From Nocardioides coralli (GTDB lineage Bacteria; Actinomycetota; Actinomycetes; Propionibacteriales; Nocardioidaceae), in assembly GCF_019880385.1 (NCBI RefSeq), contig NZ_CP082273.1:62001-126000 (forward strand): a DNA stretch of 64,000 bases, given 5' to 3'. The position numbers and the translations under genes were made by a program. The notes beneath the pieces are model-generated. The model worked only from the letters and a program-made list of their open reading frames with translations. It did not search any database and was not told the origin of the DNA. The stretch's first letter is position 1; each line of letters starts with the position of its first letter. Positions 38,020-46,625 of the stretch are shown piece after piece.

Positions 38020-38691
38020 GTGCCCGCCGTCGAACCACCCCCGTCCCGGTGGTCCTTCCCGCCGGCGGACCGGTGGCCCGACGACGACCTCGTGGCGGTG
38101 GGGGCCGACCTCGCCCCCGGCACCCTGCTGACGGCGTACCGGACAGGGCTGTTCCCGATGCCGTTTCCCGGCACCGACCAGCCGGGCTGGTGGAGCCCGG
38201 TCGTGCGGGGGGTGCTGCCGCTCCACGGACTGCGGGTCTCCCGGTCGCTGCGGGCGTCGCGGCGCCGCTTCGAGATCCGCGTCGACACCGCCGTCGCCGA
38301 GGTGATCGACGCCTGTGCCGACCGTCGTCGGCCCGACGGCTGGATCGACGACAGCATCCGGTCGGCGTACCTGCGCCTGCACGAGCTCGGCTGGGTCCAC
38401 TCCGTCGAGGCCTGGCACGAGGGACGACTCGCCGGGGGGCTCTACGGGGTCGCGATCGGCGGCCTGTTCGCGGGCGAGTCGATGTTCCACCGGGAACGGG
38501 ACGCCTCGAAGGTCGCGCTGTGGGCGCTGGTCGAGCTGCTCTCCGACGACCACAGCGGGCAGCGGGTGCTCGACACCCAGTGGCGCACCGACCACCTGGC
38601 CAGCCTCGGCGTCGTGGAGATCCCCCGCGCGGACTACCTGGCGCGGCTGGACCGGGCGGTGTCGTTGCCGCCGCCGGCCGGACTGTCCTGA
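38020..38691 (+). CDS. aat: Leucyl/phenylalanyl-tRNA--protein transferase
   Basis: 223 aa, typical length. Conserved segments: LVAVGADLAPGTLLTAYRTGLFPM, WWSPVVRGVLPL, RPDGWIDDSI, SVEAWHEGRLAGGLYGVAIG, FAGESMFHRERDASKVAL and LDTQWRTDHLASLG. It attaches Leu or Phe from tRNA to proteins with N-terminal Arg or Lys (N-end rule). GTG start with TAGGTT 7 nt upstream (leaderless). GTG 38020 gives the expected N terminus. Confidence 0.95.
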   Translation: MPAVEPPPSRWSFPPADRWPDDDLVAVGADLAPGTLLTAYRTGLFPMPFPGTDQPGWWSPVVRGVLPLHGLRVSRSLRASRRRFEIRVDTAVAEVIDACADRRRPDGWIDDSIRSAYLRLHELGWVHSVEAWHEGRLAGGLYGVAIGGLFAGESMFHRERDASKVALWALVELLSDDHSGQRVLDTQWRTDHLASLGVVEIPRADYLARLDRAVSLPPPAGLS

Positions 38692-38752
38692 CCCCGACGG
38701 GGGCGAGCACCTCGGATGCGGGAGAGTGGGCGGACACCACGAGGAAGTGAGG

Positions 38753-39295
38753 ATGCCGATGCGCACCACCAGGTCCCGCGCAGCCGGACTCGTGCTGCTC
38801 GCCGGTCTGCTGACCGGCTGCGGCGGTGAGGGCGGCCAGGACGGCCAGGGCGGCCAGGCGGCCCCTGACGACGCGACGCAGGAGGAGTTCTGCGACGCCT
38901 ATGCCGGGCTGTTCTCCAACTTCGGGGAGATGGACCCGAACGACACCAGCGCCGGGATCCGCGCCTTCCAGGACTGGGCCGAGGAGATGGAGCAGGTCGG
39001 GACGCCCGAGGACATCCCTGAGGACGCCCGGCGCGGCTTCGAGGTGATGCTCGACTCGATCGCGGAGATCGACCCCGAGGCGAGCGAGGAGGAGCTCAAC
39101 CGGCTCGGTGAGGACCTCAGCCCGGGTGACCAGGAGTCCGGCAACGCCTTCGTGACCTGGGCGACCCAGGAGTGCCCTGACGCCATGAAGGGCATGTTCG
39201 GAGACCTCGAGGGCCAGCTGGGCGAGCTGGACGAGGGCGAACTGGAGGACCAGCTGAGCGAGCTCGAGGGCCAGCTCACCGAATCGCCCGGCTGA
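38753..39295 (+). CDS. Small secreted lipoprotein with acidic helical C terminus
   Basis: 180 aa. Lipobox LLTGCG (Cys near 22). A mature region with two further Cys (EEFCDAYAGLF and ATQECPDAM) has the layout of small actinobacterial helical lipoproteins. The last 30 residues are a heptad-like acidic repeat of the type LEGQL/LDEGEL/LEDQL. Shine-Dalgarno GAGGAAGTGAGG is upstream. Function unknown. Confidence 0.8.
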   Translation: MPMRTTRSRAAGLVLLAGLLTGCGGEGGQDGQGGQAAPDDATQEEFCDAYAGLFSNFGEMDPNDTSAGIRAFQDWAEEMEQVGTPEDIPEDARRGFEVMLDSIAEIDPEASEEELNRLGEDLSPGDQESGNAFVTWATQECPDAMKGMFGDLEGQLGELDEGELEDQLSELEGQLTESPG

Positions 39296-39298
39296 GGC

Positions 39299-39640
39299 TC
39301 AGACCACCCGCGGGGCCTCGCCGTTCTCACTCACCATCGGACGACCGGCGTCCGCCCAGTCGACCATGCCACCCTCGAGGTTCACGGCGTCGTAGCCCTG
39401 CTGGTGCAGCCAGTCGACGGCCTGCATCGACCGGCCGCCTATCTTGCACACCACCAGCAGCCGTTGGTCGCGGGGCACCTCGTCGCGGCGGGCGACGAGC
39501 TCCATCAGCGGCAGGTGCAGCGCGCCGTCGATGTGGCCGTGGTCCCACTCACCGGGTTCCCGCACGTCGAGGACGGCCAGGCCGTCCGGGAGCGGGTTCG
39601 GCAGGTCCTGGACCGTGGTGGACGGGATCTCGGGATGCAC
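39299..39640 (-). CDS. Rhodanese-like sulfurtransferase domain protein
   Basis: 113 aa single rhodanese domain. The sequence VLDVREPGEWDHGHIDGALHLP is the CH2A motif, and the active-site loop CKIGGRS has the catalytic Cys. The C-terminal NLEGGMVDWADAGRPM matches the family. It starts with GTG and follows the DNA glycosylase gene by 7 nt on the same strand. Role in sulfur transfer or thiosulfate metabolism. Confidence 0.92.
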   Translation of the reverse strand: MHPEIPSTTVQDLPNPLPDGLAVLDVREPGEWDHGHIDGALHLPLMELVARRDEVPRDQRLLVVCKIGGRSMQAVDWLHQQGYDAVNLEGGMVDWADAGRPMVSENGEAPRVV

Positions 39641-39647
39641 GCGTCTC

Positions 39648-40514
39648 TCACTTCAGCAGTCGTGACATTCGGCGGTCTGCCAGCGGCTTGCCGCCGGTCT
39701 GGCAGGTGGGGCAGTACTGCAGGCTCGAGTCCGCGAAGCTGACCTCACGCACGGTGTCGCCGCAGACCGGGCACGCCTCGCCGGTCCGGCCGTGGACCGC
39801 GAGGTGCGACTTCTTCTCGCCCTTGAGCTCGCTGGCGGCCAGACCGCGGGACCGGGCGACGGCGTCGCCGATCACGTCACGGATGGCGGTGTGGAGCGTC
39901 TGCACCTCCTCGGCCGCGAGGCTCGACGCGGGCTTGAACGGCGACATGCGAGCGGCGTGGAGGACCTCGTCGGAGTAGGCGTTGCCGATCCCGGCGATGG
40001 TGCCCTGGTGGCGCAGCACGCCCTTGACCTGTGCGCGGCCGGCGTCCTCGAGGATCCCGGCGAGGGTCTCGACCGTGAACCCGTCCGCCAGCGGGTCGGG
40101 ACCGAGGGAGGCGATCCCGGGCACGTCGGCGGGGTCGCGCACGACGTACATGGCCAGGCTCTTGCGGGTGCCGGCCTCGGTGACGTCGAGACCGGTGTCG
40201 TCGTCGAGCACGACCCGGATCGCCAGCGGCGACTTGTTGCTGGGCTTCGGGGGCAGCGCAGGCACCTCGTCACGCCACCGGACCCACCCGGCGCGCGCCA
40301 GGTGGAGGACGAGGTGGAGCCCGCCCACGCCGATGTCGAGGAACTTGCCGTGACGGGTCACGTCGTCGACGAAGCTCCCCTCCAGCGCGTGCACCGGGGG
40401 GTCGAAGGTCTTGAGCGCCGAGAACGCGACGACGTGGACCTTCGCGACGGCACGGTCGGTCAGGCGGCCCCCCAGGTCGAGGGCCAGCGCCTCCACCTCG
40501 GGCAGCTCCGGCAC
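39648..40514 (-). CDS. Fpg/Nei-family DNA glycosylase
   Basis: 288 aa. The N terminus MPELPEVEALALDL gives the catalytic Pro and Glu3, with conserved HGKFLDIG. The H2TH region (IAGIGNAYSDEVLHAA) and a C-terminal zinc finger (ACPVCGDTVRE...LQYCPTCQTGG) are present. Removes oxidised bases in base excision repair. Divergent from the cell-wall recycling operon. Confidence 0.93.
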   Translation of the reverse strand: MPELPEVEALALDLGGRLTDRAVAKVHVVAFSALKTFDPPVHALEGSFVDDVTRHGKFLDIGVGGLHLVLHLARAGWVRWRDEVPALPPKPSNKSPLAIRVVLDDDTGLDVTEAGTRKSLAMYVVRDPADVPGIASLGPDPLADGFTVETLAGILEDAGRAQVKGVLRHQGTIAGIGNAYSDEVLHAARMSPFKPASSLAAEEVQTLHTAIRDVIGDAVARSRGLAASELKGEKKSHLAVHGRTGEACPVCGDTVREVSFADSSLQYCPTCQTGGKPLADRRMSRLLK

Positions 40515-40616
40515 GGTGCTGAGTCTAGGCGCAGGCCGCGACCCGCCTCGTTACTGTCATGGGTCGGGGACCCCCTTGACCGCACCACCGGTCCGGTGAA
40601 AGGTTTTCCGGGTCAG

Positions 40617-40631
40617 GCAACGTCTAGTTGC
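40617..40631. promoter_or_regulatory. Candidate operator GCAAC-N5-GTTGC upstream of the NagZ operon
   Basis: A 5-bp inverted repeat with 5-nt spacer, flanked by a wider GGTGAA/TTCACC pair (40595-40600 and 40635-40640). TTGACC at 40576-40581 is a possible -35. The location fits a MurR/RpiR-type operator for the operon that encodes that regulator, but no other copy is seen here. Confidence 0.5.
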
Positions 40632-40666
40632 TCATTCACCAACGCCGGGCATCTCGGGAGGAAGCC

Positions 40667-42553
40667 ATGCGTCACACCTCGAAGACCCGTCGGCTGGCCG
40701 TCGGGCTGGCCGCCCTGCTCGGCACCAGCCTGGTGGCGACGGTGCCCGCCCACACCGCCGCGGCGGAGGACGGCCCCCGGCACGGCCACCAGCGCGACGA
40801 CGACCACGACGACGACCACGACGACGACCACGACGACGAGCAGGCCGGCGACAGCAAGGATCGCAGGCGCTGGGTCAAGCGCACCGTCCGCTCGATGGAT
40901 CTGCAGCAACGCGTCGGGCAGCTCTTCATGACCCACGCCTACGGCGAGACCGCCGACACCACCAACCCCGCAGACGTCGCCGCGAACCAGAAGAAGTACG
41001 GCGTCGACAACGCGGCCGGGCTGATGGAGAAGTACCAGCTCGGTGGCGTCATCTACTTCGCGTGGTCCAACAACGTCAACAACCCCCAGCAGATCGCGGG
41101 CCTGTCCAACGGCGTGCAGGACGCCGCGCTCGCGCAGCCGCCCGAGGTGCCTGCCCTGGTCGGGATCGACCAGGAGGGCGGGATCGTCGCCCGGGTCGGG
41201 CCGCCGGCCACCGTCCTGCCCGGCAACATGGCGCTGGGTGCGACCCGCTCCGCGGCCGACGCCCACCGGGCGGCGGAGATCACCGGCCACGAGCTCGACG
41301 CGCTCGGCGTCAACTGGAACTTCGCTCCGGTCGCCGACGTCAACGTCAACCCCGCCAACCCCGTCATCGGCGTGCGCTCCTTCAGCGAGGACCCGCGGCT
41401 CGCCGCCGAGCTGACCGTCGCCCAGGTGCGGGGCTACACCGGCGCCGGCGTCGCCGGGGCCGCCAAGCACTTCCCGGGCCACGGCGACACCGATGTCGAC
41501 AGCCACACCGGGATCCCCACCATCGACCACACGCGGCAGGAGTGGGAGCAGCTCGACCGGCCGCCGTTCGAGGCCGCCATCGACGCCGGGGTGAAGGCGA
41601 TCATGACCGCCCACATCACGGTCCCCTCCCTGGATCCCTCCGGCGACCCGGCCACGCTCTCGCGCCCGATCCTCACCGGCATCCTCCGCGAGGAGATGGG
41701 CTTCGACGGCGTCGTCATCACCGACGCCCTCGAGATGGCCGGTGTCCGCGAGAAGTACGGCGACGACCGGGTGCCCGTGCTGGCCCTCAAGGCCGGCGCG
41801 GACATGCTGCTGATGCCGCCCGACCTGGAGCTCGCCCGCACGGAGGTGCTCGAGGCGGTCCGGACTCGGGAGCTGAGCCGGAAACGGATCCGCCAGTCCG
41901 TCGAGCGGATCCTCGGGCTGAAGTGGGACCTCGGTCTGGTGGCCGACCCCTACACCGACGAGGCGGCGGTGCCGACCAGGGTGGGCACACCGGACCACCT
42001 CGCCGACGCGCAGGCGCTCACGGACCGCTCGACCACCCTGGTCAAGAACGACGGCGTGCTGCCCCTGGACCCCGCAGCCGACCGGCGCGTCCTCGTGACC
42101 GGCTGGGGAGTGGGCACGACCCAGACCATCGCCGACAAGATGGCCGCGCGGGGTGCCGACACGACCGTGCGCCAGACCGGCACCGCGCCGTCGGACGCCG
42201 CGATCGAGGCTGCCGTCACCGAGGCCCGGGCCCACGACGTCACCGTCGTGGTCTCCTACCGGGCCTGGCAGGACGGCTACGCCCAGCAGCGCAAGCTGGT
42301 GCGCCGCCTCACCGAGACCGGCAAGCCGGTGGTCGCGGTCGCCGCCCGCGACGCCTACGACATCGCCCACTTCCCGGAGGTGCCGTCCTACGTGGCGACG
42401 TACGGGTGGATGGGGGTGTCCCTGGAGTCGCTGGTCCGGGTGCTCTACGGCGAGGTCGACCCCACCGGCCGGCTGCCGGTGACGATCCCCACCGCCGAAG
42501 ACCCCGACACCACGCTCTACCCCTTCGGGCACGGGCTCGGATACGGAGGCTGA
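40667..42553 (+). CDS. nagZ: Secreted glycoside hydrolase family 3 beta-N-acetylhexosaminidase (NagZ-like)
   Basis: 628 aa. N-terminal signal peptide (LAVGLAALLGTSLVATVPAHTAAA), then a DDDH x3 acidic/His stretch, then the GH3 domain. NagZ hallmark KHFPGHGDTDVDSH (about 266-279; catalytic His loop) and VITDALEMAGV (nucleophile Asp, about 351) are present. A C-terminal GH3 alpha/beta domain follows (VLVTGWGVGTTQ...). It should remove terminal N-acetylglucosamine from muropeptides outside the cell. Shine-Dalgarno GGGAGGAAG precedes the ATG; the frame is open further upstream (40628) without a signal peptide fit. It is the first gene of a four-gene recycling operon. Confidence 0.93.
   Translation: MRHTSKTRRLAVGLAALLGTSLVATVPAHTAAAEDGPRHGHQRDDDHDDDHDDDHDDEQAGDSKDRRRWVKRTVRSMDLQQRVGQLFMTHAYGETADTTNPADVAANQKKYGVDNAAGLMEKYQLGGVIYFAWSNNVNNPQQIAGLSNGVQDAALAQPPEVPALVGIDQEGGIVARVGPPATVLPGNMALGATRSAADAHRAAEITGHELDALGVNWNFAPVADVNVNPANPVIGVRSFSEDPRLAAELTVAQVRGYTGAGVAGAAKHFPGHGDTDVDSHTGIPTIDHTRQEWEQLDRPPFEAAIDAGVKAIMTAHITVPSLDPSGDPATLSRPILTGILREEMGFDGVVITDALEMAGVREKYGDDRVPVLALKAGADMLLMPPDLELARTEVLEAVRTRELSRKRIRQSVERILGLKWDLGLVADPYTDEAAVPTRVGTPDHLADAQALTDRSTTLVKNDGVLPLDPAADRRVLVTGWGVGTTQTIADKMAARGADTTVRQTGTAPSDAAIEAAVTEARAHDVTVVVSYRAWQDGYAQQRKLVRRLTETGKPVVAVAARDAYDIAHFPEVPSYVATYGWMGVSLESLVRVLYGEVDPTGRLPVTIPTAEDPDTTLYPFGHGLGYGG
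40796..40831 (+). repeat. 12-bp tandem repeat coding DDDH x3
   Basis: Three perfect or near-perfect copies of GACGACGACCAC just after the signal peptide of the NagZ gene, giving an Asp/His-rich mature N terminus that could bind metal ions. It is likely slippage-prone. Confidence 0.85.
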
Positions 42554-42556
42554 GAC

Positions 42557-43852
42557 ATGACCGGCATCAACAGGCGCAACCTGTTCCGTACCGTCGGCGT
42601 CTCCGCGGGGGCCGCCACGCTGACCGGCGCCGCGGCCGTGGCCGCCCGGGGGGACGACGACGACCGCGGTCGTCGCGTCCTCACCGGCATCGAGGTGCTG
42701 CACCGCGACGACTACCGGCAGGTCCGCGGCGAGCGGGTGGGGCTGATCTCCAACCCCACGGGGACCGTTCCCGACCTGCGACACGAGATCGACCTGATCG
42801 CCGAGACCGGCCTGGTCGACCTGGTGGCCGCCTTTGGGCCCGAGCACGGCTTCCGCGGCTCCTCCCAGGCCGGCGGCTCGGAGGGTGACTACACCGACCC
42901 GCGGACCGGGGTGCCCGTCTACGACACCTACGGCAAGGGCCCCGACAAGATCGCCGACTACTTCCGTGACTCGGGGGTCGAGACGGTGCTCTTCGACATC
43001 CAGGACGTCGGCGCCCGGTTCTACACCTACATCTGGACCATGTACGACTGCATGGTGGCTGCAGCCCGCACGGGGGTGAGGTTCGTGGTGCTCGACCGGC
43101 CCAACCCCATCAGCGGCGTGGCGGCGTACGGCCCGGTCATGCACCCCGAGCACGCCAGCTTCGTGGGCCGCAAGGCGATCTCGCAGCAGCACGGGATGAC
43201 GGTGGCCGAGCTCGCCGGGCTGTTCAACGCCGAGTTCGTGCCCGCCGACGCCGGTGGTCCGGCCGAGCTCGACGTCGTCCGGATGAAGGGCTGGCGGCGC
43301 GACCTCTACCACGAGCAGACGGGCCAGACCTTCGTCATGCCCTCGCCCAACATGCCCCGGGTCGAGACCGCGGTGGTCTACCCCGGGACCTGCCTGTTCG
43401 AGGCGACGAACCTGTCCGAGGGCCGCGGGACGACCCGACCGTTCGAGCTGATCGGCGCCCCCTACCTCGACCACGCGTGGGCGGACGCCCTGCGGTCGCA
43501 GGAGCTGCCGGGGGTGGAGTTCCGCGAGGCCTACTTCACGCCCGTCTACTCCAAGCACCAGTGGAAGCCCTGCGCGGGCGTGCAGCTCCACGTCACCGAC
43601 CGCCGGGACTTCGACGCCATCCGGACGGCGATCGCGATGATCATCAGCGCCAAGCGGGTGGCGCCCGAGTTCGCGTGGCGGGAGAGCAAGGCGCCGTACT
43701 GGATCGACCGGCTCACCGGCACCGACCAGGTGCGCCGCGACATCGACGCCGGAGCCGGTGTCGACGACGTGGTCGCCGGCTGGCAGCAGGACCTGCGGTC
43801 CTTCCGCCGGCTGCGCGCACAGCACCTGATCTACCGGTCGGGCGACCGGTGA
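42557..43852 (+). CDS. namZ: Exo-beta-N-acetylmuramidase NamZ (DUF1343)
   Basis: 431 aa. A twin-arginine-type signal (NRRNLFRTVGVSAGAATLTG) precedes the DUF1343 domain: VGLISNPTG, AAFGPEHGFRGS, FDIQDVGARFYTYIWTM, FVVLDRPNPISG and SPNMPRVETAVVYPGTCLFE. NamZ releases MurNAc from the non-reducing end of peptidoglycan chains after GlcNAc removal by NagZ, its neighbour 4 nt upstream, so the two act in sequence outside the cell. Confidence 0.92.
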   Translation: MTGINRRNLFRTVGVSAGAATLTGAAAVAARGDDDDRGRRVLTGIEVLHRDDYRQVRGERVGLISNPTGTVPDLRHEIDLIAETGLVDLVAAFGPEHGFRGSSQAGGSEGDYTDPRTGVPVYDTYGKGPDKIADYFRDSGVETVLFDIQDVGARFYTYIWTMYDCMVAAARTGVRFVVLDRPNPISGVAAYGPVMHPEHASFVGRKAISQQHGMTVAELAGLFNAEFVPADAGGPAELDVVRMKGWRRDLYHEQTGQTFVMPSPNMPRVETAVVYPGTCLFEATNLSEGRGTTRPFELIGAPYLDHAWADALRSQELPGVEFREAYFTPVYSKHQWKPCAGVQLHVTDRRDFDAIRTAIAMIISAKRVAPEFAWRESKAPYWIDRLTGTDQVRRDIDAGAGVDDVVAGWQQDLRSFRRLRAQHLIYRSGDR

Positions 43853-45627
43853 GGAGGACGCTGCTCGCCGTCGTCTCGACCCTCGGCCTCGTGGCCGCGA
43901 CGGGGGCGGCGGCCACGGGAGCGCGTCCGCAGGAGCCGGGGCCGGAGCGGTCGGAGCGCCCGGCACTGGCCGGCACGCTCACGACGTCGGCGGCCACGGC
44001 GGCCGCCGACGACGAGGACCGCCCACCTCACCACCGGCTGCGCCACGGGAGCCCGCGCGAGGCCGACCTGGTTCCCCGCCACCTCGACCAGGTGGGCACC
44101 AGCCTGCGCCGCTTCCTGGAGCCCTCGCCCGACCACCCGCTCTATGCCGGCGGCGTGGTCCTCGCCGCGCGGCACGGGGTGGTCGCGGTGCACGAGGCGG
44201 CGGGGGACGCGGTCCGCTACACCGACCGCGACACCGAGCTGCCGCCGCAGGACCGGGTCGCAGCGCGACGCGACACGATCTACGACCTCGCCTCGGTCAC
44301 CAAGACGTTCACGACGATCGCGGTGATGCAGCAGGTCGAGTCGGGGGCTGTCGACCTCGACGAGCCGGTGGCGACGTACCTGCCGGACTTCGCGGCCGAG
44401 GGCAAGGCCTCGGTGACCGTGCGCCACCTGCTCACCCACACCGGCGGCCTGCCGGCCTGGGTGCCGCTCTACCGCCGCCACGACACGGTCGCGGAGCGCC
44501 GGGCCGCGGTGCTCGCGGCGAAGCCGACCGCGCCCCCGGGCACGGCCTACGTCTACTCCGACCTCGGCATGATCACCCTCGGCATGCTCGTCGAGGAGGT
44601 CACCGGCCGGGGCCTGGACGCGGTGGTCGCCGACGGCATCACGCGGCCGCTGGGGATGACGGACACCATGTTCGACCCGCCGGAGTCGCTGCGGCACCGG
44701 ATCGCGGCGACGGAGGAGCAGCCCTGGGCGGGCCGACCGATGATCCGCGGCGAGGTGCACGACGAGAACGCGTGGTCCCTCGGCGGGGTCGCCGGGCACG
44801 CGGGGCTGTTCTCCACCGCCCACGACCTGGCGCTGCTGGCCCAGACGCTGCTCAACGGGGGCCGCCACGGCCGGGCCCGGATCCTCGAGGAGGAGACCGT
44901 CGAGGCGATGCTGACCGACGAGAACACCGAGTTCCCGGGGGACAGCCACGGCCTGGGGTTCGAGCTCGACCAACGCTGGTACATGGACGCGATGAGCTCG
45001 CCCTCGACGTTCGGGCACACCGGCTTCACCGGGACCTCGCTCGTCATCGACCCGGTCGCTGACACCTTCGTCGTCCTGCTCACCAACCGGGTGCACCCGA
45101 CACGCGACCGGGGCAGCAACAACCCGGCACGTCGCGCCGTCGCCCAGGGCGTGGCCCGCGCGGTCGCCGTGTCCCCGCGCCACGGTCGCACGGCCTGGTT
45201 CTCCGGCCTCGGCGACGCACGCACCGCCACGCTGACGACCACGGTGGATCCCGAGGGTGCCCGGCGGATGGCCGTCGGGTTCGACCTCTGGTACGACACG
45301 GAGGCGGGCCGCGACGTCGCCCGCCTGGAGCTCTCCGACGACGGGGGCGAGACCTGGCGCGCCGTACCCTTCCACCTGTGGAGCGGCGGGTCGGTCACCC
45401 CGACCGACGGCGAGGTGTCCGGCTACGGTGGCCGGGTGTGGCACCACGCGGTCGCGCTGGTCGACGTCACCGACGGCGAGCAGCGGCTGCGGTGGACCTA
45501 CACCACGGACAGTCGCTACCAGGGCCGCGGTGTCTACGTCGACGGGGTCCGGGTGATGGGGCCCGACGGCGAACGGCTCGACAGCACGGGGTTCTCGGCC
45601 GACGGCTGGAGCCCCTCGCGTGACTGA
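43849..45627 (+). CDS. Secreted serine hydrolase, class C beta-lactamase/DD-peptidase fold, YbbE-like
   Basis: 592 aa. Signal peptide (LLAVVSTLGLVAATGAAATGA), then the penicillin-binding-fold domain: nucleophile SVTK (about residue 150), second motif YSD (about 235, YxN with Asp), third motif HTG (about 390). The last 130 residues form a beta-sandwich carbohydrate-binding-like domain (FDLWYDTEAGRDVARLELSDDGG). In the Bacillus ybb cluster the equivalent enzyme is an amidase/esterase acting on MurNAc-peptides (AmiE type), which fits the location between NamZ and MurR. GTG overlaps the NamZ stop. Confidence 0.85.
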   Translation: MRRTLLAVVSTLGLVAATGAAATGARPQEPGPERSERPALAGTLTTSAATAAADDEDRPPHHRLRHGSPREADLVPRHLDQVGTSLRRFLEPSPDHPLYAGGVVLAARHGVVAVHEAAGDAVRYTDRDTELPPQDRVAARRDTIYDLASVTKTFTTIAVMQQVESGAVDLDEPVATYLPDFAAEGKASVTVRHLLTHTGGLPAWVPLYRRHDTVAERRAAVLAAKPTAPPGTAYVYSDLGMITLGMLVEEVTGRGLDAVVADGITRPLGMTDTMFDPPESLRHRIAATEEQPWAGRPMIRGEVHDENAWSLGGVAGHAGLFSTAHDLALLAQTLLNGGRHGRARILEEETVEAMLTDENTEFPGDSHGLGFELDQRWYMDAMSSPSTFGHTGFTGTSLVIDPVADTFVVLLTNRVHPTRDRGSNNPARRAVAQGVARAVAVSPRHGRTAWFSGLGDARTATLTTTVDPEGARRMAVGFDLWYDTEAGRDVARLELSDDGGETWRAVPFHLWSGGSVTPTDGEVSGYGGRVWHHAVALVDVTDGEQRLRWTYTTDSRYQGRGVYVDGVRVMGPDGERLDSTGFSADGWSPSRD

Positions 45628-46501
45628 GTCGACCACCGTCCGGATCCGGTCCCTGATGCCGGCGCTCGCGCCGGCCGAGCGACGTGTGGCGCAGCGCGTG
45701 TGCGAGGACCCCTCGGTGGTGGCGGCCTCGACGATCAGCGCCCTCGCGGCGGAGTGCGGGACGTCGGAGACCACCGTCACCCGGTTCTGCCGGGCCGTCG
45801 GGTTCACCGGCTACCCCGCGCTGCGGCTCGCCCTCGCCACCGAGCTCGGGCGCGCCGAGGGCTTCGGCGCCCGGACCGTGGGTGGCGACATCGGGCCCGG
45901 CGACAGCCTCGACGAGGTGGTCGAGAAGGTCGCCTGGGCCGACGCGCGGGCCGTGGAGGAGACCGCGGAGCAGCTCGACGTCTCGACGCTGCGGGCGGTG
46001 GTGGCGGCGATCGCCGCTGCGCCGCGGGTGGACATCTACGGCGTCGGTGCCAGCGCCTTCGTCGCGCTCGACCTGCAGCAGAAGCTGCACCGCATCGGGC
46101 GGGTGGTGTTCGCGTGGGCCGACCCCCACGTGGCGGTGACCAGTGCGGCGCTGCTCGGCCCCGGCGACGTTGCGATCGGGCTCTCCCACAGCGGCGTCAC
46201 CCAGGACACGGTCGACGCGCTGGCGCGGGCGGGTGCGAACGGCGCCACCTCGATCGCCATCACCAACTTCCCCCGGTCGCCGCTGGCCGACCTCGCCGAC
46301 CACGTGCTGACCACGGCCGCGCGCGAGACCACCTTCCGGTCGGGGGCCACGGCGAGCCGGCTCGCCCAGCTGACCGTCGTCGACTGCGTCTTCGTCGGGG
46401 TTGCCCAGCAGACCTACGAGACCTCCCAGCAGCTGCTGGAGGCGACCCACGAGGCGGTCGCCACGTGGCGGCAGGCGCGCCGTCCCCCGCGTTCCCGCTG
46501 A
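45620..46501 (+). CDS. murR: MurR/RpiR-family transcriptional regulator with SIS domain
   Basis: 293 aa. RpiR-type HTH (STISALAAECGTSETTVTRFCRAVGFTGYPALR is split across about 35-68) and a C-terminal sugar isomerase (SIS) domain that senses phosphosugars: IYGVGASAFVALDLQQKL, GLSHSGVTQDTVDAL, SIAITNFPRSPLA. It overlaps the serine hydrolase by 8 nt, making it the last gene of the operon, and should sense MurNAc-6-P or a relative. MurQ and MurP are not seen nearby. Confidence 0.9.
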   Translation: MTESTTVRIRSLMPALAPAERRVAQRVCEDPSVVAASTISALAAECGTSETTVTRFCRAVGFTGYPALRLALATELGRAEGFGARTVGGDIGPGDSLDEVVEKVAWADARAVEETAEQLDVSTLRAVVAAIAAAPRVDIYGVGASAFVALDLQQKLHRIGRVVFAWADPHVAVTSAALLGPGDVAIGLSHSGVTQDTVDALARAGANGATSIAITNFPRSPLADLADHVLTTAARETTFRSGATASRLAQLTVVDCVFVGVAQQTYETSQQLLEATHEAVATWRQARRPPRSR

Positions 46502-46625
46502 GCGCGTCGCGCCCCGGGACAGGGTCTGGGTCGGCCCTGGTCGCGCTGGTGGCACGGGTGGTACGAGGCGCAACGCGCCGCCGGCAATCTAGGGAGACCG
46601 CTAGACACGCCGATACCGTCGGATC

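Noticed and set aside
40613..43966. 1117-codon open frame on the minus strand
   Set aside because: It lies antisense to the NagZ and NamZ genes; its composition is low-complexity (V, G, L, R, H) with no domain motifs, the usual artefact of high-GC DNA.
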